Shown: positions 9,300-21,756, counted from the first letter of the stretch. The stretch: 64,000 nt of DNA from Paracoccus litorisediminis (GCF_009711205.1 NZ_WMIG01000005.1:62001-126000), one strand, 5' to 3'. Program-made: numbers and translations. Notes: generated by a model from the sequence alone, not told the origin.

Positions 9300-10562
9300 A
9301 TGAACATCCTGATCCTCGGCAGCGGCGGGCGCGAACATGCGCTGGCCTGGGCGATCCGGCAGAATCCGAAATGCGACCGCCTGTTCGTGGCCCCCGGCAA
9401 TGTCGGGATGGAGAGCCTTGCCCGGCTGGCCGAACTGGACATCCTGTCGGGCAGCGCCGTGATCGGCTTCTGCGAAGAAAACGCCATCGATCTGGTCGTG
9501 GTCGGCCCCGAGGCCCCGCTGGCGGCAGGCGTCGCCGACGATCTGCGCGCGGCGGGAATTCTGGTCTTTGGCCCGTCCAAGGCGGCAGCAATGCTTGAGG
9601 CATCGAAAAGCTTCACCAAGGAGGTCTGCGATGCCTGCGGCGCGCCGACCGCCGCATGGGCGCGTTTCGACACAGCTGAACCGGCCCGCGCCTATATCCG
9701 CGAAAAGGGCGCGCCCATCGTCATCAAGGCGGACGGGCTGGCCGCTGGCAAGGGCGTGACCGTCGCCATGTCCGAAGCCGAGGCCATTGCCGCCATCGAC
9801 GACGCCTTTGGCGGGGCCTTTGGCGCTGCCGGGGCGGAGGTCGTGATCGAGGAGTTCATGGCGGGCGAGGAAGCCAGCTTCTTCATCCTGTGCGATGGCA
9901 CGGACTGCCTGCCGATCGGAACGGCGCAGGACCACAAGCGCGTCGGCGATGGCGATACCGGTCCGAACACCGGCGGCATGGGCGCCTATTCCCCTGCCCC
10001 GGTACTGAGCCAAGCCATTCAGGACGAGGTGATGGCGCAGATCGTCCGCCCGACCGTCGCCGAGATGGCGCGGCGCGGTACGCCCTTCCAGGGCATCCTT
10101 TACGCCGGGTTGATGATCGAGAACGGGCATGCTCGACTGGTCGAATACAACGTCCGCTTCGGCGATCCGGAATGTCAGGTGCTGATGATGCGCCTTGGCG
10201 CGCAGGCGCTGGACCTGCTTCTGGCCTGCGCCGAAGGGCGGTTGGCTGAAACTGCCGTGACCTGGGCCGACGACCATGCCCTGACCGTGGTTCTGGCCGC
10301 CAATGGCTATCCGGGGACCTATGAGAAGGGCACCGAGATTCGCGGGCTGGACCAGCTTGCCGAGGATTCGTCCCATATGGTGTTTCATGCCGGAACGGCC
10401 GCCAAGGACGGGCAGATCATCGCCACCGGCGGACGGGTTCTGGCGGCGACCGGGCGCGGCGCGAGCCTTGCCGAGGCGCATGAGCGCGCCTATCGCCTTG
10501 CCGATGCCATCGACTGGCCCGGCGGCTTCTATCGCCGCGACATCGGCTGGCGCGCGCTTTGA
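9300..10562 (+). CDS. purD: Phosphoribosylamine-glycine ligase (GAR synthetase)
   Basis: 420-residue ATP-grasp ligase that joins glycine to phosphoribosylamine in purine synthesis. The N-terminal Rossmann motif is ILGSGGREHALAW. PSKAAAMLEASKSFTKEV, KADGLAAGKGV and QDHKRVGDGDTGPNTGGMG form the ATP-grasp core, and EYNVRFGDPECQ is the metal site. Monocistronic: divergent from xseA and followed by a clear terminator. Confidence 0.97.
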   Translation: MNILILGSGGREHALAWAIRQNPKCDRLFVAPGNVGMESLARLAELDILSGSAVIGFCEENAIDLVVVGPEAPLAAGVADDLRAAGILVFGPSKAAAMLEASKSFTKEVCDACGAPTAAWARFDTAEPARAYIREKGAPIVIKADGLAAGKGVTVAMSEAEAIAAIDDAFGGAFGAAGAEVVIEEFMAGEEASFFILCDGTDCLPIGTAQDHKRVGDGDTGPNTGGMGAYSPAPVLSQAIQDEVMAQIVRPTVAEMARRGTPFQGILYAGLMIENGHARLVEYNVRFGDPECQVLMMRLGAQALDLLLACAEGRLAETAVTWADDHALTVVLAANGYPGTYEKGTEIRGLDQLAEDSSHMVFHAGTAAKDGQIIATGGRVLAATGRGASLAEAHERAYRLADAIDWPGGFYRRDIGWRAL

Positions 10563-10590
10563 AGCGTGGCCCCCGGCTGCACTGTCGCTG

Positions 10591-10614
10591 GGGTATTTCA
10601 GAAACGAAGAAATC
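10591..10614 (+). repeat. Intergenic repeat, short variant (copy C)
   Basis: GGGTATTTCAGAAACGAAGA followed by AATC. It differs by a single base from the left arm of the inverted pair at 42766, and resembles the longer repeat family. It sits immediately before the purD terminator. Confidence 0.7.
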
Positions 10615-10615
10615 G

Positions 10616-10646
10616 GGCGGCGCGAGAGGATTGCGCCGCCTTTTTC
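10616..10646 (+). terminator. purD terminator
   Basis: GGCGGCGC, nine-base loop, GCGCCGCC, then TTTTT. A classic intrinsic terminator 54 bases after the purD stop. Confidence 0.85.
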
Positions 10647-10724
10647 ATGTCGCCAGTGAAAATTGCGCCGTTACGTCAATTTCCGCCTTTTCAAGCCGGC
10701 GGCAGGGGTTCTATATTCCGCGCC

Positions 10725-10823
10725 ATGACTCGGATGCGACACATCGCCACGACCCAGAACGCGCAAATCGGCGCGCGTTTCGCCGTGAGCCTCCGCGGTC
10801 TCCTTCTTCTTACGCTGCGCTGA
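10725..10823 (+). CDS. leuA leader peptide (32 aa)
   Basis: Short frame upstream of leuA that ends SLRGLLLLTLR. Six of its last eleven codons are Leu (CTC, CTC, CTT, CTT, CTT, CTG), the mark of an attenuation leader whose ribosome stalls when charged leucyl-tRNA is scarce. An alternative start is the ATG at 10734 (29 residues). The stop TGA at 10821 lies at the foot of a hairpin, and the Leu codons can pair with the leuA Shine-Dalgarno. Leu-rich leaders before leuA are known in alphaproteobacteria. Confidence 0.85.
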   Translation: MTRMRHIATTQNAQIGARFAVSLRGLLLLTLR

Positions 10824-10884
10824 GCGGGTCTCCGGGCTACCGCTCAGTTTGGCCGCGCCCGGACCTGAGTAGCGTAAAGAAGGA
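10802..10884 (+). promoter_or_regulatory. leuA attenuator / Shine-Dalgarno sequestering element
   Basis: Three pairings can be drawn. CTGAGCGG (10820-10827) with CCGCTCAG (10840-10847), followed by TTT. GGTCTCCGGGC (10827-10837) with GCCCGGACC (10857-10865). A long-range helix of CCTTCTT and TACGCT (10802-10816) with AGCGTAAAGAAGG (10871-10883). The last one joins the Leu codons of the leader to AAGAAGGA, the leuA Shine-Dalgarno. A ribosome stalled on those codons would free the site. The mechanism is inferred from base pairing only. Confidence 0.65.
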
Positions 10885-10893
10885 TTCCCGAAA

Positions 10894-14100
<3,207 letters not shown>

Positions 14101-14112
14101 TCGGGACAGGCT

Positions 14113-15111
14113 GTGGCACGCAAGGGCCCCGATTATGTGGCTCCGGTCCGGCGCGTCCTGGTTTCGCTGCTGATCCTGCTGCTGCTGTCGATCTTCCTGT
14201 TCTGGCAGATCGACAGCCCCCGCGCCGAGCGGATCCGGTCCATGGTGATCGACCGCTTCGTGCCGGGCTTCGAATGGGCGATGGCCCCGGTGACGCGGCT
14301 AAGCCGCATGGTCGCCGGGTTCGAATCCTATGCACGGCTATACGAACAGAACCAGGAACTGCGGCGCGAGCTGCAGAAGATGTCGGCATGGAAAGAGGCC
14401 TCGGTCCAGCTTGAGCAGGAAAATGCCAAGCTGCTGGCGCAGAACAATGTCCGCATCGATCCGGCGCTGACCTCGGTTTCGGGGGTGGTGCTGACCGATA
14501 GCGGCACGGCCTTCCGGCAATCAGTGCTGCTGAACGTGGGCGCGCGCGACGGCATTCTGGACGGCTGGGCGACGATGGACGGGCTGGGTCTTGTCGGTCG
14601 GATTTCCGGCGTGGGTGAAACCACCAGCCGCGTCATGCTGCTGACCGATCCCTCCAGCCGGATTCCGGTTAACATCCTGCCTTCGGGGCAGCATGCGCTG
14701 CTGAGCGGCGACAATACCTCGTTCCCGGCGCTGGATTTCATCGAAAGCCCCGAGAACCTGCGTCCGGGCGATCGGGTGATCAGTTCGGGCGATGGCGGCG
14801 TCTTCCCGCCCGGTCTGCCGGTCGGTCAGGTGGCGCAGGCCAGCGACGGCAGGCTGCGGGTTCGGTTGTCCGCCGATTACGGGCGGCTGGAATTCCTGCG
14901 CGTGCTGCGCAGCCACCCGTCCGAACGGTTGGCCGATACCGGGCTGTTGATCCCGCCGCCCCCGGCCGAGTTCATCGGCCCACCGATGCCCCCGGCCATG
15001 GATGTGGACCCGGCGGCACTGAAGCCTGACCCGGCAGCCGAAGGGGCCATCCAACCGGCCCCGGACCTGCCCGAAGCCGAGCCCAATCCCGACGGGCAGG
15101 ACAATGATTGA
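14113..15111 (+). CDS. mreC: Rod shape-determining protein MreC
   Basis: 332-residue bitopic protein: cytoplasmic N-terminus, one membrane helix (VLVSLLILLLLSIFLFW, residues about 15-32), a periplasmic coiled coil near 75-110 and the beta-barrel MreC domain with LLNVGARDGILDGW and LLTDPSSRIPVNI. The C-terminal 60 residues are Pro/Glu/Asp-rich and low complexity. It starts with GTG 12 bases after mreB. It links MreB to PBP2 and RodA in the periplasm. Confidence 0.96.
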   Translation: MARKGPDYVAPVRRVLVSLLILLLLSIFLFWQIDSPRAERIRSMVIDRFVPGFEWAMAPVTRLSRMVAGFESYARLYEQNQELRRELQKMSAWKEASVQLEQENAKLLAQNNVRIDPALTSVSGVVLTDSGTAFRQSVLLNVGARDGILDGWATMDGLGLVGRISGVGETTSRVMLLTDPSSRIPVNILPSGQHALLSGDNTSFPALDFIESPENLRPGDRVISSGDGGVFPPGLPVGQVAQASDGRLRVRLSADYGRLEFLRVLRSHPSERLADTGLLIPPPPAEFIGPPMPPAMDVDPAALKPDPAAEGAIQPAPDLPEAEPNPDGQDND

Positions 15112-15634
15112 GCAGGCCCGACGCCACCGGCTGGCGGGGCAGATCCTGTTCATTCTGCTGTTCCTTGCCATCCTGTTCCTGCGGTTGATGCCGCTCAATC
15201 CCGGCCGGGTGATCTGGCCGGGGCCGGATCTGGCGATCTGCCTGAGCATCGGCTGGGTGCTGCGGCGACCCGAACAGGCCCCGGTGCTGATCATCGCGGC
15301 GTTGTTCCTGCTGGAAGACATCCTGCTGCTGCGCCCCTTGGGCCTGTGGGCCGCGATCGTCGTCATGGGAACCGAGGCTGCCCGCCGCCGCGAGCAGCAT
15401 TGGCGCGAGTTGCCATTCATGATTGAATGGCTGCGGGTGGCCGTGCTGCTGGCGCTGATGCTGCTGGCCTGCCGCTTCACCCTTGCGCTGTTCTTCCTGC
15501 CCCGGCCGCCGCTGGGACAGGCGATCCTGCAATTCATCGCCACGACGGCCGCCTATCCGATCGTCGTGGGGCTGATGCGCTGGCCTTTGGGCCTGCGCCG
15601 CAGCCAGGTCGATCCCGAAACGAGGCAACGCTGA
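15104..15634 (+). CDS. mreD: Rod shape-determining protein MreD
   Basis: 176-residue inner-membrane protein with about five hydrophobic segments and LRLMPLNPGRVIWPGPD near residue 25-40, in the MreD position. Its ATG overlaps the end of mreC by 8 bases, suggesting coupling. MreD sequences vary widely, so the call rests on position, size and topology as well as sequence. Confidence 0.9.
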   Translation: MIEQARRHRLAGQILFILLFLAILFLRLMPLNPGRVIWPGPDLAICLSIGWVLRRPEQAPVLIIAALFLLEDILLLRPLGLWAAIVVMGTEAARRREQHWRELPFMIEWLRVAVLLALMLLACRFTLALFFLPRPPLGQAILQFIATTAAYPIVVGLMRWPLGLRRSQVDPETRQR

Positions 15635-15639
15635 CCGCC

Positions 15640-17583
15640 ATGCGCAAGTCGCAAAGGGAAATCGCCGAAAGCAGCCGCCTGATCTCGCGTCGGGTGCTGA
15701 TGCTGGGGGTCATTCAGGCCGCCGTCATCAGCACGCTGGGCCTCAAGCTGCGCTCGATGCAGCTGGAACATGCCGAAGAATACCGGATGCTGTCGGATGG
15801 CAACTCGATCAAGATTCGCCTGCTGCCCCCGGCACGCGGGCTGATCCTTGACCGCAATGGCACGGTGATCGCCGGGAATGAACAGAATTACCGCGTGACG
15901 CTGACGCGTGAGGATGCGGGCGACATCTCGACCGTGGTGGCGCGGTTGCGCCGCATCATCCCGATGAACGACCGCCAAGCCGCCGAGCTGATCACCGAGA
16001 TCCGCCGCCGCAGCGCCGTCACCCCGGTCATGGTCGCCGATAGGCTCACGTGGCAGGAATTCTCCTCGATCGCGCTGAATGCGCCTGCTTTGCCCGGCGT
16101 CACCCCGGAATCCGGCCTGTCGCGCAGCTATCCCCGCGCGGGCGATTTCTCGCATGTGCTGGGCTATGTCGGCCCGGTCTCGGATTTCGACCTGTCCAAG
16201 ATCGAGAACCCCGATCCCGTCCTGCGCCTGCCGGAGTTCCAGCTGGGCAAGATCGGCATGGAGGCCAAGCTTGAGGAGCCCTTGCGCGGCAAGGCAGGCT
16301 CTCGCCGGGTCGAGGTGAACAGCGCCGGTCGCGAAATGCGCGAACTGTCCCGCCAAGAGGGCCAGCAGGGCGCGACGGTCCAGACCACCATGGACGCGCG
16401 GCTGCAGAACTATGCCGCGCAGCGGCTGGGCAATGAAAGCGCCGCGGCCGTGGTCATCGACGTGACCAATGGCGATATTGTGGCGATCTCCTCCTCGCCG
16501 GGCTTCGATCCGAACAAGTTCGTGCGCGGCATCAGCTCGACCGACTACAAGGAGCTGATGCAGCACGACCACCGCCCGCTGGCGGACAAGACCGTTCAGG
16601 GGGCCTACCCGCCCGGCTCGACCTTCAAGATGGTGACGCTGCTGGCCGGGCTGGAGGCCGGGGTGATCAATCCCGGATCGCGCTTCTTCTGCCCCGGCTA
16701 CATTCAGGTCGCGGGCCGCCGCTTCCATTGCTGGAGCAAGGGTGGCCACGGCACGGTCGACGCGGTGCGCAGCCTCGAACAGTCCTGCGACGTCTATTAC
16801 TACGAACTGGCGCAGAAGGTCGGCATCGACCGCATCGCCGCCATGGCCCGCCGCATGGGCATCGGGGTGCGTCACGACCTGCCGATGTCCGCGATCACCG
16901 AGGGCATCGCCCCCGACCGCGCTTGGAAAATGGCCCGCTACAAGCAGGAATGGCAGGTCGGCGATTCGATCAACGCCTCGATTGGTCAGGGCTATGTGCT
17001 GGCCTCGCCCCTGCAGCTTGCTGTGATGGCGGCGCGCGTCGCCACTGGCAAGGAGGTCATTCCCCGTCTGGTCCGCGCCATCGACGGCGTCGTCCAGCCG
17101 GTACCCGAGTTCGCCGATCTGGGCATCAACCCGCTGCACCTGCGCACGGCACGCGGCGGCATGGACGCGGTGATGAACGGCAGCCACGGCACGGCACGCC
17201 GCGCCCGGATCGTGGCACCCGAATGGCAGATGGCGGGCAAGACCGGCACCAGTCAGGTCCGCAACATCACCGCCGCCGAACGGGCGCGGGGTGTCATCTC
17301 GAACGACCAGCTGCCGTGGAACCGGCGTGACCACGCCCTGTTCGTCTGCTTCGCCCCCTATGAGATGCCGCGCTATGCGGTTTCGGTCGTGGTCGAGCAT
17401 GGCGGAGGCGGCTCGGCAGTCGCGGCCCCCATCGCCCGCGACATCCTGCTTTTCGCGCTGGCCGACGGCCTGCCGCCCCTGTCCGCCTATCCGGACGGAG
17501 AGCGCGCCAAGGTCGAGGAAATGTGGTCCAAGATGAACCTCATGCCCGAACCGGCCAGCAAGACCGCCCGAGCGAAGGCCTGA
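15640..17583 (+). CDS. mrdA: Penicillin-binding protein 2 (peptidoglycan transpeptidase)
   Basis: 647-residue class B PBP that cross-links peptidoglycan during elongation. N-terminal membrane anchor near residues 17-35, the pedestal/dimerisation domain from ARGLILDRNGTVIA, then the transpeptidase domain. Active-site Ser327 in PPGSTFK, the SxN-type box at SCD in EQSCDVYY, and KTG in MAGKTGTSQV are all present. The ATG lies 5 bases after mreD and 1 base before rodA starts after its stop. Works with RodA. Confidence 0.97.
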   Translation: MRKSQREIAESSRLISRRVLMLGVIQAAVISTLGLKLRSMQLEHAEEYRMLSDGNSIKIRLLPPARGLILDRNGTVIAGNEQNYRVTLTREDAGDISTVVARLRRIIPMNDRQAAELITEIRRRSAVTPVMVADRLTWQEFSSIALNAPALPGVTPESGLSRSYPRAGDFSHVLGYVGPVSDFDLSKIENPDPVLRLPEFQLGKIGMEAKLEEPLRGKAGSRRVEVNSAGREMRELSRQEGQQGATVQTTMDARLQNYAAQRLGNESAAAVVIDVTNGDIVAISSSPGFDPNKFVRGISSTDYKELMQHDHRPLADKTVQGAYPPGSTFKMVTLLAGLEAGVINPGSRFFCPGYIQVAGRRFHCWSKGGHGTVDAVRSLEQSCDVYYYELAQKVGIDRIAAMARRMGIGVRHDLPMSAITEGIAPDRAWKMARYKQEWQVGDSINASIGQGYVLASPLQLAVMAARVATGKEVIPRLVRAIDGVVQPVPEFADLGINPLHLRTARGGMDAVMNGSHGTARRARIVAPEWQMAGKTGTSQVRNITAAERARGVISNDQLPWNRRDHALFVCFAPYEMPRYAVSVVVEHGGGGSAVAAPIARDILLFALADGLPPLSAYPDGERAKVEEMWSKMNLMPEPASKTARAKA

Positions 17584-17584
17584 C

Positions 17585-18724
17585 ATGAGCTATCTGGATT
17601 ATTCGGTCGAGCGCGTCCCGACCGGCTGGCGCAAGGTCCTGTATCTGAACTGGCCGCTGGTTTTCCTTGTTACCGCAGTCAGTTGCATCGGATTCCTGAT
17701 GCTCTACTCGGTTTCGGGCGGGGATATTGACCGCTGGGCCATGCCGCAGATGGAGCGTTTTGTCGCCGGCATGGCGATCATGTTCGGGCTGGCTTTCGTG
17801 CCGATCTGGTTCTGGCGCTCGATCGCGGTCGTGGCCTATGTGATCTGCGTGCTGCTGCTGGTCGGCGTCGAGGTCATGGGACATGTCGGCATGGGCGCAC
17901 AGCGCTGGCTGGTCCTTGGCCCGATCCGCATCCAGCCATCGGAACTGACCAAGATCGCCTTCGTGATGACGCTGGCCGCCTATTACGACTGGCTGCCGAT
18001 CGAAAAGGTCTCGCGCCCGCTTTGGGTGCTGATCCCGGTCCTGCTGATCCTGACGCCGACGGCTTTGGTGCTGATGCAGCCCGACCTTGGCACCTCGATC
18101 ATGCTGATTGCAGGCGGCGGCATCGTGATGTTCGCGGCGGGCGTCAGTCTTTGGTATTTCGGCGCGGTCATTGCCATCGTCGTCGGCCTGATCACAGCGG
18201 TGATGGAAAGCCGCGGCACCGACTGGCAGTTGCTGCACGAATACCAGTTCAAGCGCATCGACACCTTCCTTGACCCCGGTTCGGACCCGCTGGGCGCGGG
18301 CTACAACATCATGCAGGCCCAGATCGCGCTGGGATCGGGTGGTTGGTCGGGACGCGGCTTCATGCAAGGCACGCAGTCACGGCTGAACTTCCTGCCCGAG
18401 AAGCACACCGACTTCATCTTCACCTCGCTGGCCGAGGAGTTCGGCTTTGTCGGCGCGGGGACGCTGCTGATGCTGTATGTGCTGATCCTTGGCTTCTGCC
18501 TGCATTCGGCGCTGACCAACCGGGACCGTTTCGCCAGTCTGATGACCATCGGTATCGCCGGGACATTCTTTCTGTACTTCTCGATCAATATGGCCACGGT
18601 GATGGGGATGCTTCCAGCCAAGGGCTCACCCCTTCCGCTGGTCAGTTATGGGGGGACTTCGCTGATGATCTTGCTGATGGGCTTTGGCATCCTGCAATCC
18701 GCCCATGTCCACAGGCCGCGCTGA
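17585..18724 (+). CDS. rodA: Peptidoglycan glycosyltransferase RodA
   Basis: 379-residue SEDS-family polytopic membrane protein that polymerises lipid II with PBP2 for lateral wall growth. SEDS features seen: RWLVLGPIRIQPSELTKIA near residue 110, LMQPDLGTSIML near 160, and the C-terminal GMLPAKGSPLPLVSYGGTS. The start is 1 base after the mrdA stop and its TGA overlaps the ATG of the next gene. Confidence 0.97.
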   Translation: MSYLDYSVERVPTGWRKVLYLNWPLVFLVTAVSCIGFLMLYSVSGGDIDRWAMPQMERFVAGMAIMFGLAFVPIWFWRSIAVVAYVICVLLLVGVEVMGHVGMGAQRWLVLGPIRIQPSELTKIAFVMTLAAYYDWLPIEKVSRPLWVLIPVLLILTPTALVLMQPDLGTSIMLIAGGGIVMFAAGVSLWYFGAVIAIVVGLITAVMESRGTDWQLLHEYQFKRIDTFLDPGSDPLGAGYNIMQAQIALGSGGWSGRGFMQGTQSRLNFLPEKHTDFIFTSLAEEFGFVGAGTLLMLYVLILGFCLHSALTNRDRFASLMTIGIAGTFFLYFSINMATVMGMLPAKGSPLPLVSYGGTSLMILLMGFGILQSAHVHRPR

Positions 18725-19644
18725 TGCGGGTGCTGTTCGCCGCCCCCGCACGTCTGTGGGATGACTGGGCCCCCGCACTGCGCGCCGCCTGCCCCGAGAT
18801 CGAGCTGACCCGCGACGGCGCGCCCGACAGTTTCGATGCGCTGATCTATGCGCCCGGCTACCCCGAGGACGGAACCGAGCTGGACTTCAGCCCCTTCGTG
18901 AATGCCCGCGTGGTGCAAAGCCTGTGGGCCGGGGTCGAGCGGATCGTGACCAACCCGACACTGACCCAGCCCTTGTGCCGCATGGTCGATCCGGGGCTGG
19001 CGCAGGGCATGGTCGAATATTGCACCGGCTGGGCCATGCGCGCCCATCTGGGCATGGACAATTACCCGCAGGACGGGGTCTGGCGGCAAGGGATGACACC
19101 GCCATTGGCCTCGGATCGCGAAGTCACCGTGCTGGGCATGGGTGAACTGGGTCGCGCCGTGGCCGCGACGCTGGCCGGGCTTGGCTTTGACGTCGCCGGC
19201 TGGTCGCAATCGGGTCGCCCGGTCGAGGGCATCCCGGTCCTTGCCGGAGATCAGCTGGAACTGGCACTGGCGCGGGCCGAGATCCTGATCTGCCTGCTGC
19301 CCGACACGCCTGAAACCCGCAATCTGCTGGATGCCGACCGCCTTGCCTTGCTGCCCGAAGGCGCGACGGTCATCAATGCCGGTCGGGGTACGCTGATCGA
19401 CGATGCGGCATTGCTGACCGCGCTGGATCGCAACCACCCCGGCCATGCGGTGCTGGATGTCTTCCGGACCGAGCCGTTGCCGCCGGACCACCCGTTCTGG
19501 TCGCATCCCCGCGTGACGGTGACGCCCCATATCGCCGCCGAGACCCGCCCGGCGACAGCTGCGCTGGTCGCCGCGGAAAACCTGCGCCGCGCCATGCGGG
19601 ACGAGGCACTGCTTTACCGCGTCGACCGCATGCGCGGTTACTAA
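18724..19644 (+). CDS. ghrA: Glyoxylate/hydroxypyruvate reductase A-type dehydrogenase
   Basis: 306-residue D-2-hydroxyacid dehydrogenase that reduces glyoxylate or hydroxypyruvate with NAD(P)H. Nucleotide fold VLGMGELGRAVAATLAG near residue 138, catalytic Arg in INAGRGTLIDD, Glu in FRTEPLP and His in TPHIAAET, in the expected order. The ATG overlaps the rodA stop (ATGA), so it is the last gene of the cell-shape operon although it has no obvious role in wall growth. Confidence 0.92.
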   Translation: MRVLFAAPARLWDDWAPALRAACPEIELTRDGAPDSFDALIYAPGYPEDGTELDFSPFVNARVVQSLWAGVERIVTNPTLTQPLCRMVDPGLAQGMVEYCTGWAMRAHLGMDNYPQDGVWRQGMTPPLASDREVTVLGMGELGRAVAATLAGLGFDVAGWSQSGRPVEGIPVLAGDQLELALARAEILICLLPDTPETRNLLDADRLALLPEGATVINAGRGTLIDDAALLTALDRNHPGHAVLDVFRTEPLPPDHPFWSHPRVTVTPHIAAETRPATAALVAAENLRRAMRDEALLYRVDRMRGY

Positions 19645-19726
19645 GGTTGCGACTTGCCGCCCGGAAATTCGCGGCGGATAAAGAGCTTGGCGGACAATAA
19701 CGAAACGACCCCCATGGAGTGATGGC

Positions 19727-21145
19727 ATGGTGATGACCCCTGTTCTTCTGGCTGGCGGATCGGGCACCCGGCTTTGGCCGGTCTCTCGCAAAAGCTTTCC
19801 CAAGCAATTCGCGCCGCTGGTCGGAGAGGAATCGCTGTTCCAGGCCTCGGCCCGCAGGCTGTCGGGCGTGCGCTTTGGCGCACCGCTGGTCATGACCAAT
19901 GCCGATTTCCGCTTCATCGTGGCCGAGCAACTCGACCAGATCGGGATTGCCCCCTCGGCCATCCTGATCGAGCCCTCGGGCCGGAACACCGCCCCCGCGA
20001 TCCTTGCTGCCGCCCTGACCGTGGCGCGGACCGACCCGGAAGGGCTGCTGCTGGTCGCGCCCTCGGATCATGTCGTGCCCGACGCCGAGGCCTTTGGCCG
20101 CGCGGTCGAGCTGGGCGTGCCTGCCGCGCAGATGGGCCAGATCGTGACCTTTGGCATCACCCCGACCCGCCCCGAAACGGGCTATGGCTACATGGAGGCT
20201 GCGGGCGCGGGCGAAGGCCCGGTGACGCTTAAGCGCTTTGTCGAAAAGCCCGATGTGGCGACGGCCGAGCAGATGATCGCGCAAGGAAATTTCCTGTGGA
20301 ACGCGGGCATCTTCCTGTTCTCGGCCCGCACCATGATCGAGGCTTTCCGCGCCCATGCGCCGGAATTTTTTGCCCCGGTCGAAGAGGCGCTGGGAACGGC
20401 GAAAACCGATCTGGGCTTCCTGCGGCTGGCCCCGGCGCCTTGGGACAGCCTGCCCGACCTGTCCATCGACTATGCGGTGCTGGAAAAGGCCGACAACCTG
20501 TCCGTCGTGCGTTTTTCCGGCCATTGGTCCGACCTTGGCGGTTGGGACGCGGTCTGGCGCGAGGCCCAGGATGCCACCACCGAACGCGGCAATGTCACCG
20601 ACACCCGCTCGACCGCGATCGATTGCGACAATGTGCTGCTGCGCTCGCAGGATGAAGGGATCGAGGTCGTCGGCATCGGGCTGAAGGACGTGATGGTCGT
20701 CACCACCAACGATGCCGTGCTGGTGGCCGGAATGGACCGCGCGCAAGAGGTCCGCAAGGCCGTCAGCGCGCTGAAATCCAAGGGCGCGCGTCAGGCCGAG
20801 ACCTTTCTGCGCGATCACCGTCCGTGGGGCTGGTTCGAGACGCTGGCCCTTGCCGACCGCTTCCAGGTCAAGCGCATCGTCGTCAATCCCGGCGCGGCGC
20901 TGTCGCTGCAATCGCATTTCCACCGGTCTGAACACTGGATCGTGGTCAGCGGCACGGCGCGGGTGACGGTCAATGAGGTGGTGACGCTGGTGACCGAAAA
21001 CCAATCGATCTATGTCCCGCTGGGTGCTGTGCATCGCATGGAAAACCCCGGCAAGGTGCCGATGGTGCTGATCGAGGTTCAGACCGGCGTCTATCTGGGC
21101 GAAGATGACATCGTGCGCTACGAGGATGTCTATTCCCGCGGCTGA
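19727..21145 (+). CDS. manC: Mannose-1-phosphate guanylyltransferase / mannose-6-phosphate isomerase
   Basis: 472-residue enzyme making GDP-mannose for surface polysaccharide. N-terminal nucleotidyltransferase with LLAGGSGTRLWPVSRKSFPK and FVEKPD. The C-terminal cupin domain (type II isomerase) has LSLQSHFHRSEHWIVVSGTA from about residue 388. GGAGTGA lies before the ATG at 19727; a second in-frame ATG is at 19733. No other sugar-nucleotide genes adjoin it. The last 16 bases overlap the convergent TetR-family gene. Confidence 0.95.
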   Translation: MVMTPVLLAGGSGTRLWPVSRKSFPKQFAPLVGEESLFQASARRLSGVRFGAPLVMTNADFRFIVAEQLDQIGIAPSAILIEPSGRNTAPAILAAALTVARTDPEGLLLVAPSDHVVPDAEAFGRAVELGVPAAQMGQIVTFGITPTRPETGYGYMEAAGAGEGPVTLKRFVEKPDVATAEQMIAQGNFLWNAGIFLFSARTMIEAFRAHAPEFFAPVEEALGTAKTDLGFLRLAPAPWDSLPDLSIDYAVLEKADNLSVVRFSGHWSDLGGWDAVWREAQDATTERGNVTDTRSTAIDCDNVLLRSQDEGIEVVGIGLKDVMVVTTNDAVLVAGMDRAQEVRKAVSALKSKGARQAETFLRDHRPWGWFETLALADRFQVKRIVVNPGAALSLQSHFHRSEHWIVVSGTARVTVNEVVTLVTENQSIYVPLGAVHRMENPGKVPMVLIEVQTGVYLGEDDIVRYEDVYSRG

Positions 21146-21756
21146 ACCCGCAGCATCCGCCGATAGAGCTGGTCAAGAAAGACCTCTGCCTCGGCATAGG
21201 GATCGTGGTCGGGGCCAAGCACGGCCCTGACCTGCACCTCGAAATCGGCGTAATGCTGGGTCAGCGCCCAGATCGAGAACAGCAGATGATGCGGATCGAC
21301 CGGGGCGATGCGGCCCTCGGCGATCCAGAGGGCGATGAGGGCGGATTTTTCCTCGACCAGCTCGCGCAGTTCGCCGCCAAGGATCGGCTGCAGCCGTGGC
21401 GCGCCCTGCAGCACCTCATTGGCGAAAAGTCGGCTTTCCTGCGGGTAGTCGCGCGACATTTCCAGTTTGCGCCGGGCATAGGCAAGGATCTGGTCCGCCG
21501 GATCGCCCTCTGCCCGCATATCGCGCAACGGCCCCAGCCACAGATCCATCAGCCCGCGCAGTAGCTCGGTATGGATCGCGTCCTTGGACTGGAAATAATA
21601 CAGCACATTGGGTTTCGACAGGCCTGCCGCCTCGGCGATCTGGTCGATGGTGGTCCCGGCGAATCCCCGTGCCGAAAATTCGCGCAACGCGGCGGTCAGG
21701 ATCGTTTCGCGGTTCTTTCTCTGGATGCGGCTTTGCCGACGCGGCTGTTCCTGCAT
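21130..21756 (-). CDS. rutR: TetR-family regulator, RutR-like (pyrimidine catabolism)
   Basis: 208-residue repressor. N-terminal helix-turn-helix: RETILTAALREFSARGFAGT then TIDQIAEAAGLSKPNVLYYF. The C-terminal half (LWLGPLRDMRAEGDP, SIWALTQHYADFEVQ) resembles RutR, the uracil/thymine-sensing repressor. A 16-base site matching the E. coli RutR consensus lies in the divergent promoter, and the divergent genes encode pyrimidine-ring hydrolases, which supports the assignment. Overlaps manC by 16 bases at its 3' end. Confidence 0.88.
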   Translation of the reverse strand: MQEQPRRQSRIQRKNRETILTAALREFSARGFAGTTIDQIAEAAGLSKPNVLYYFQSKDAIHTELLRGLMDLWLGPLRDMRAEGDPADQILAYARRKLEMSRDYPQESRLFANEVLQGAPRLQPILGGELRELVEEKSALIALWIAEGRIAPVDPHHLLFSIWALTQHYADFEVQVRAVLGPDHDPYAEAEVFLDQLYRRMLRVQPRE

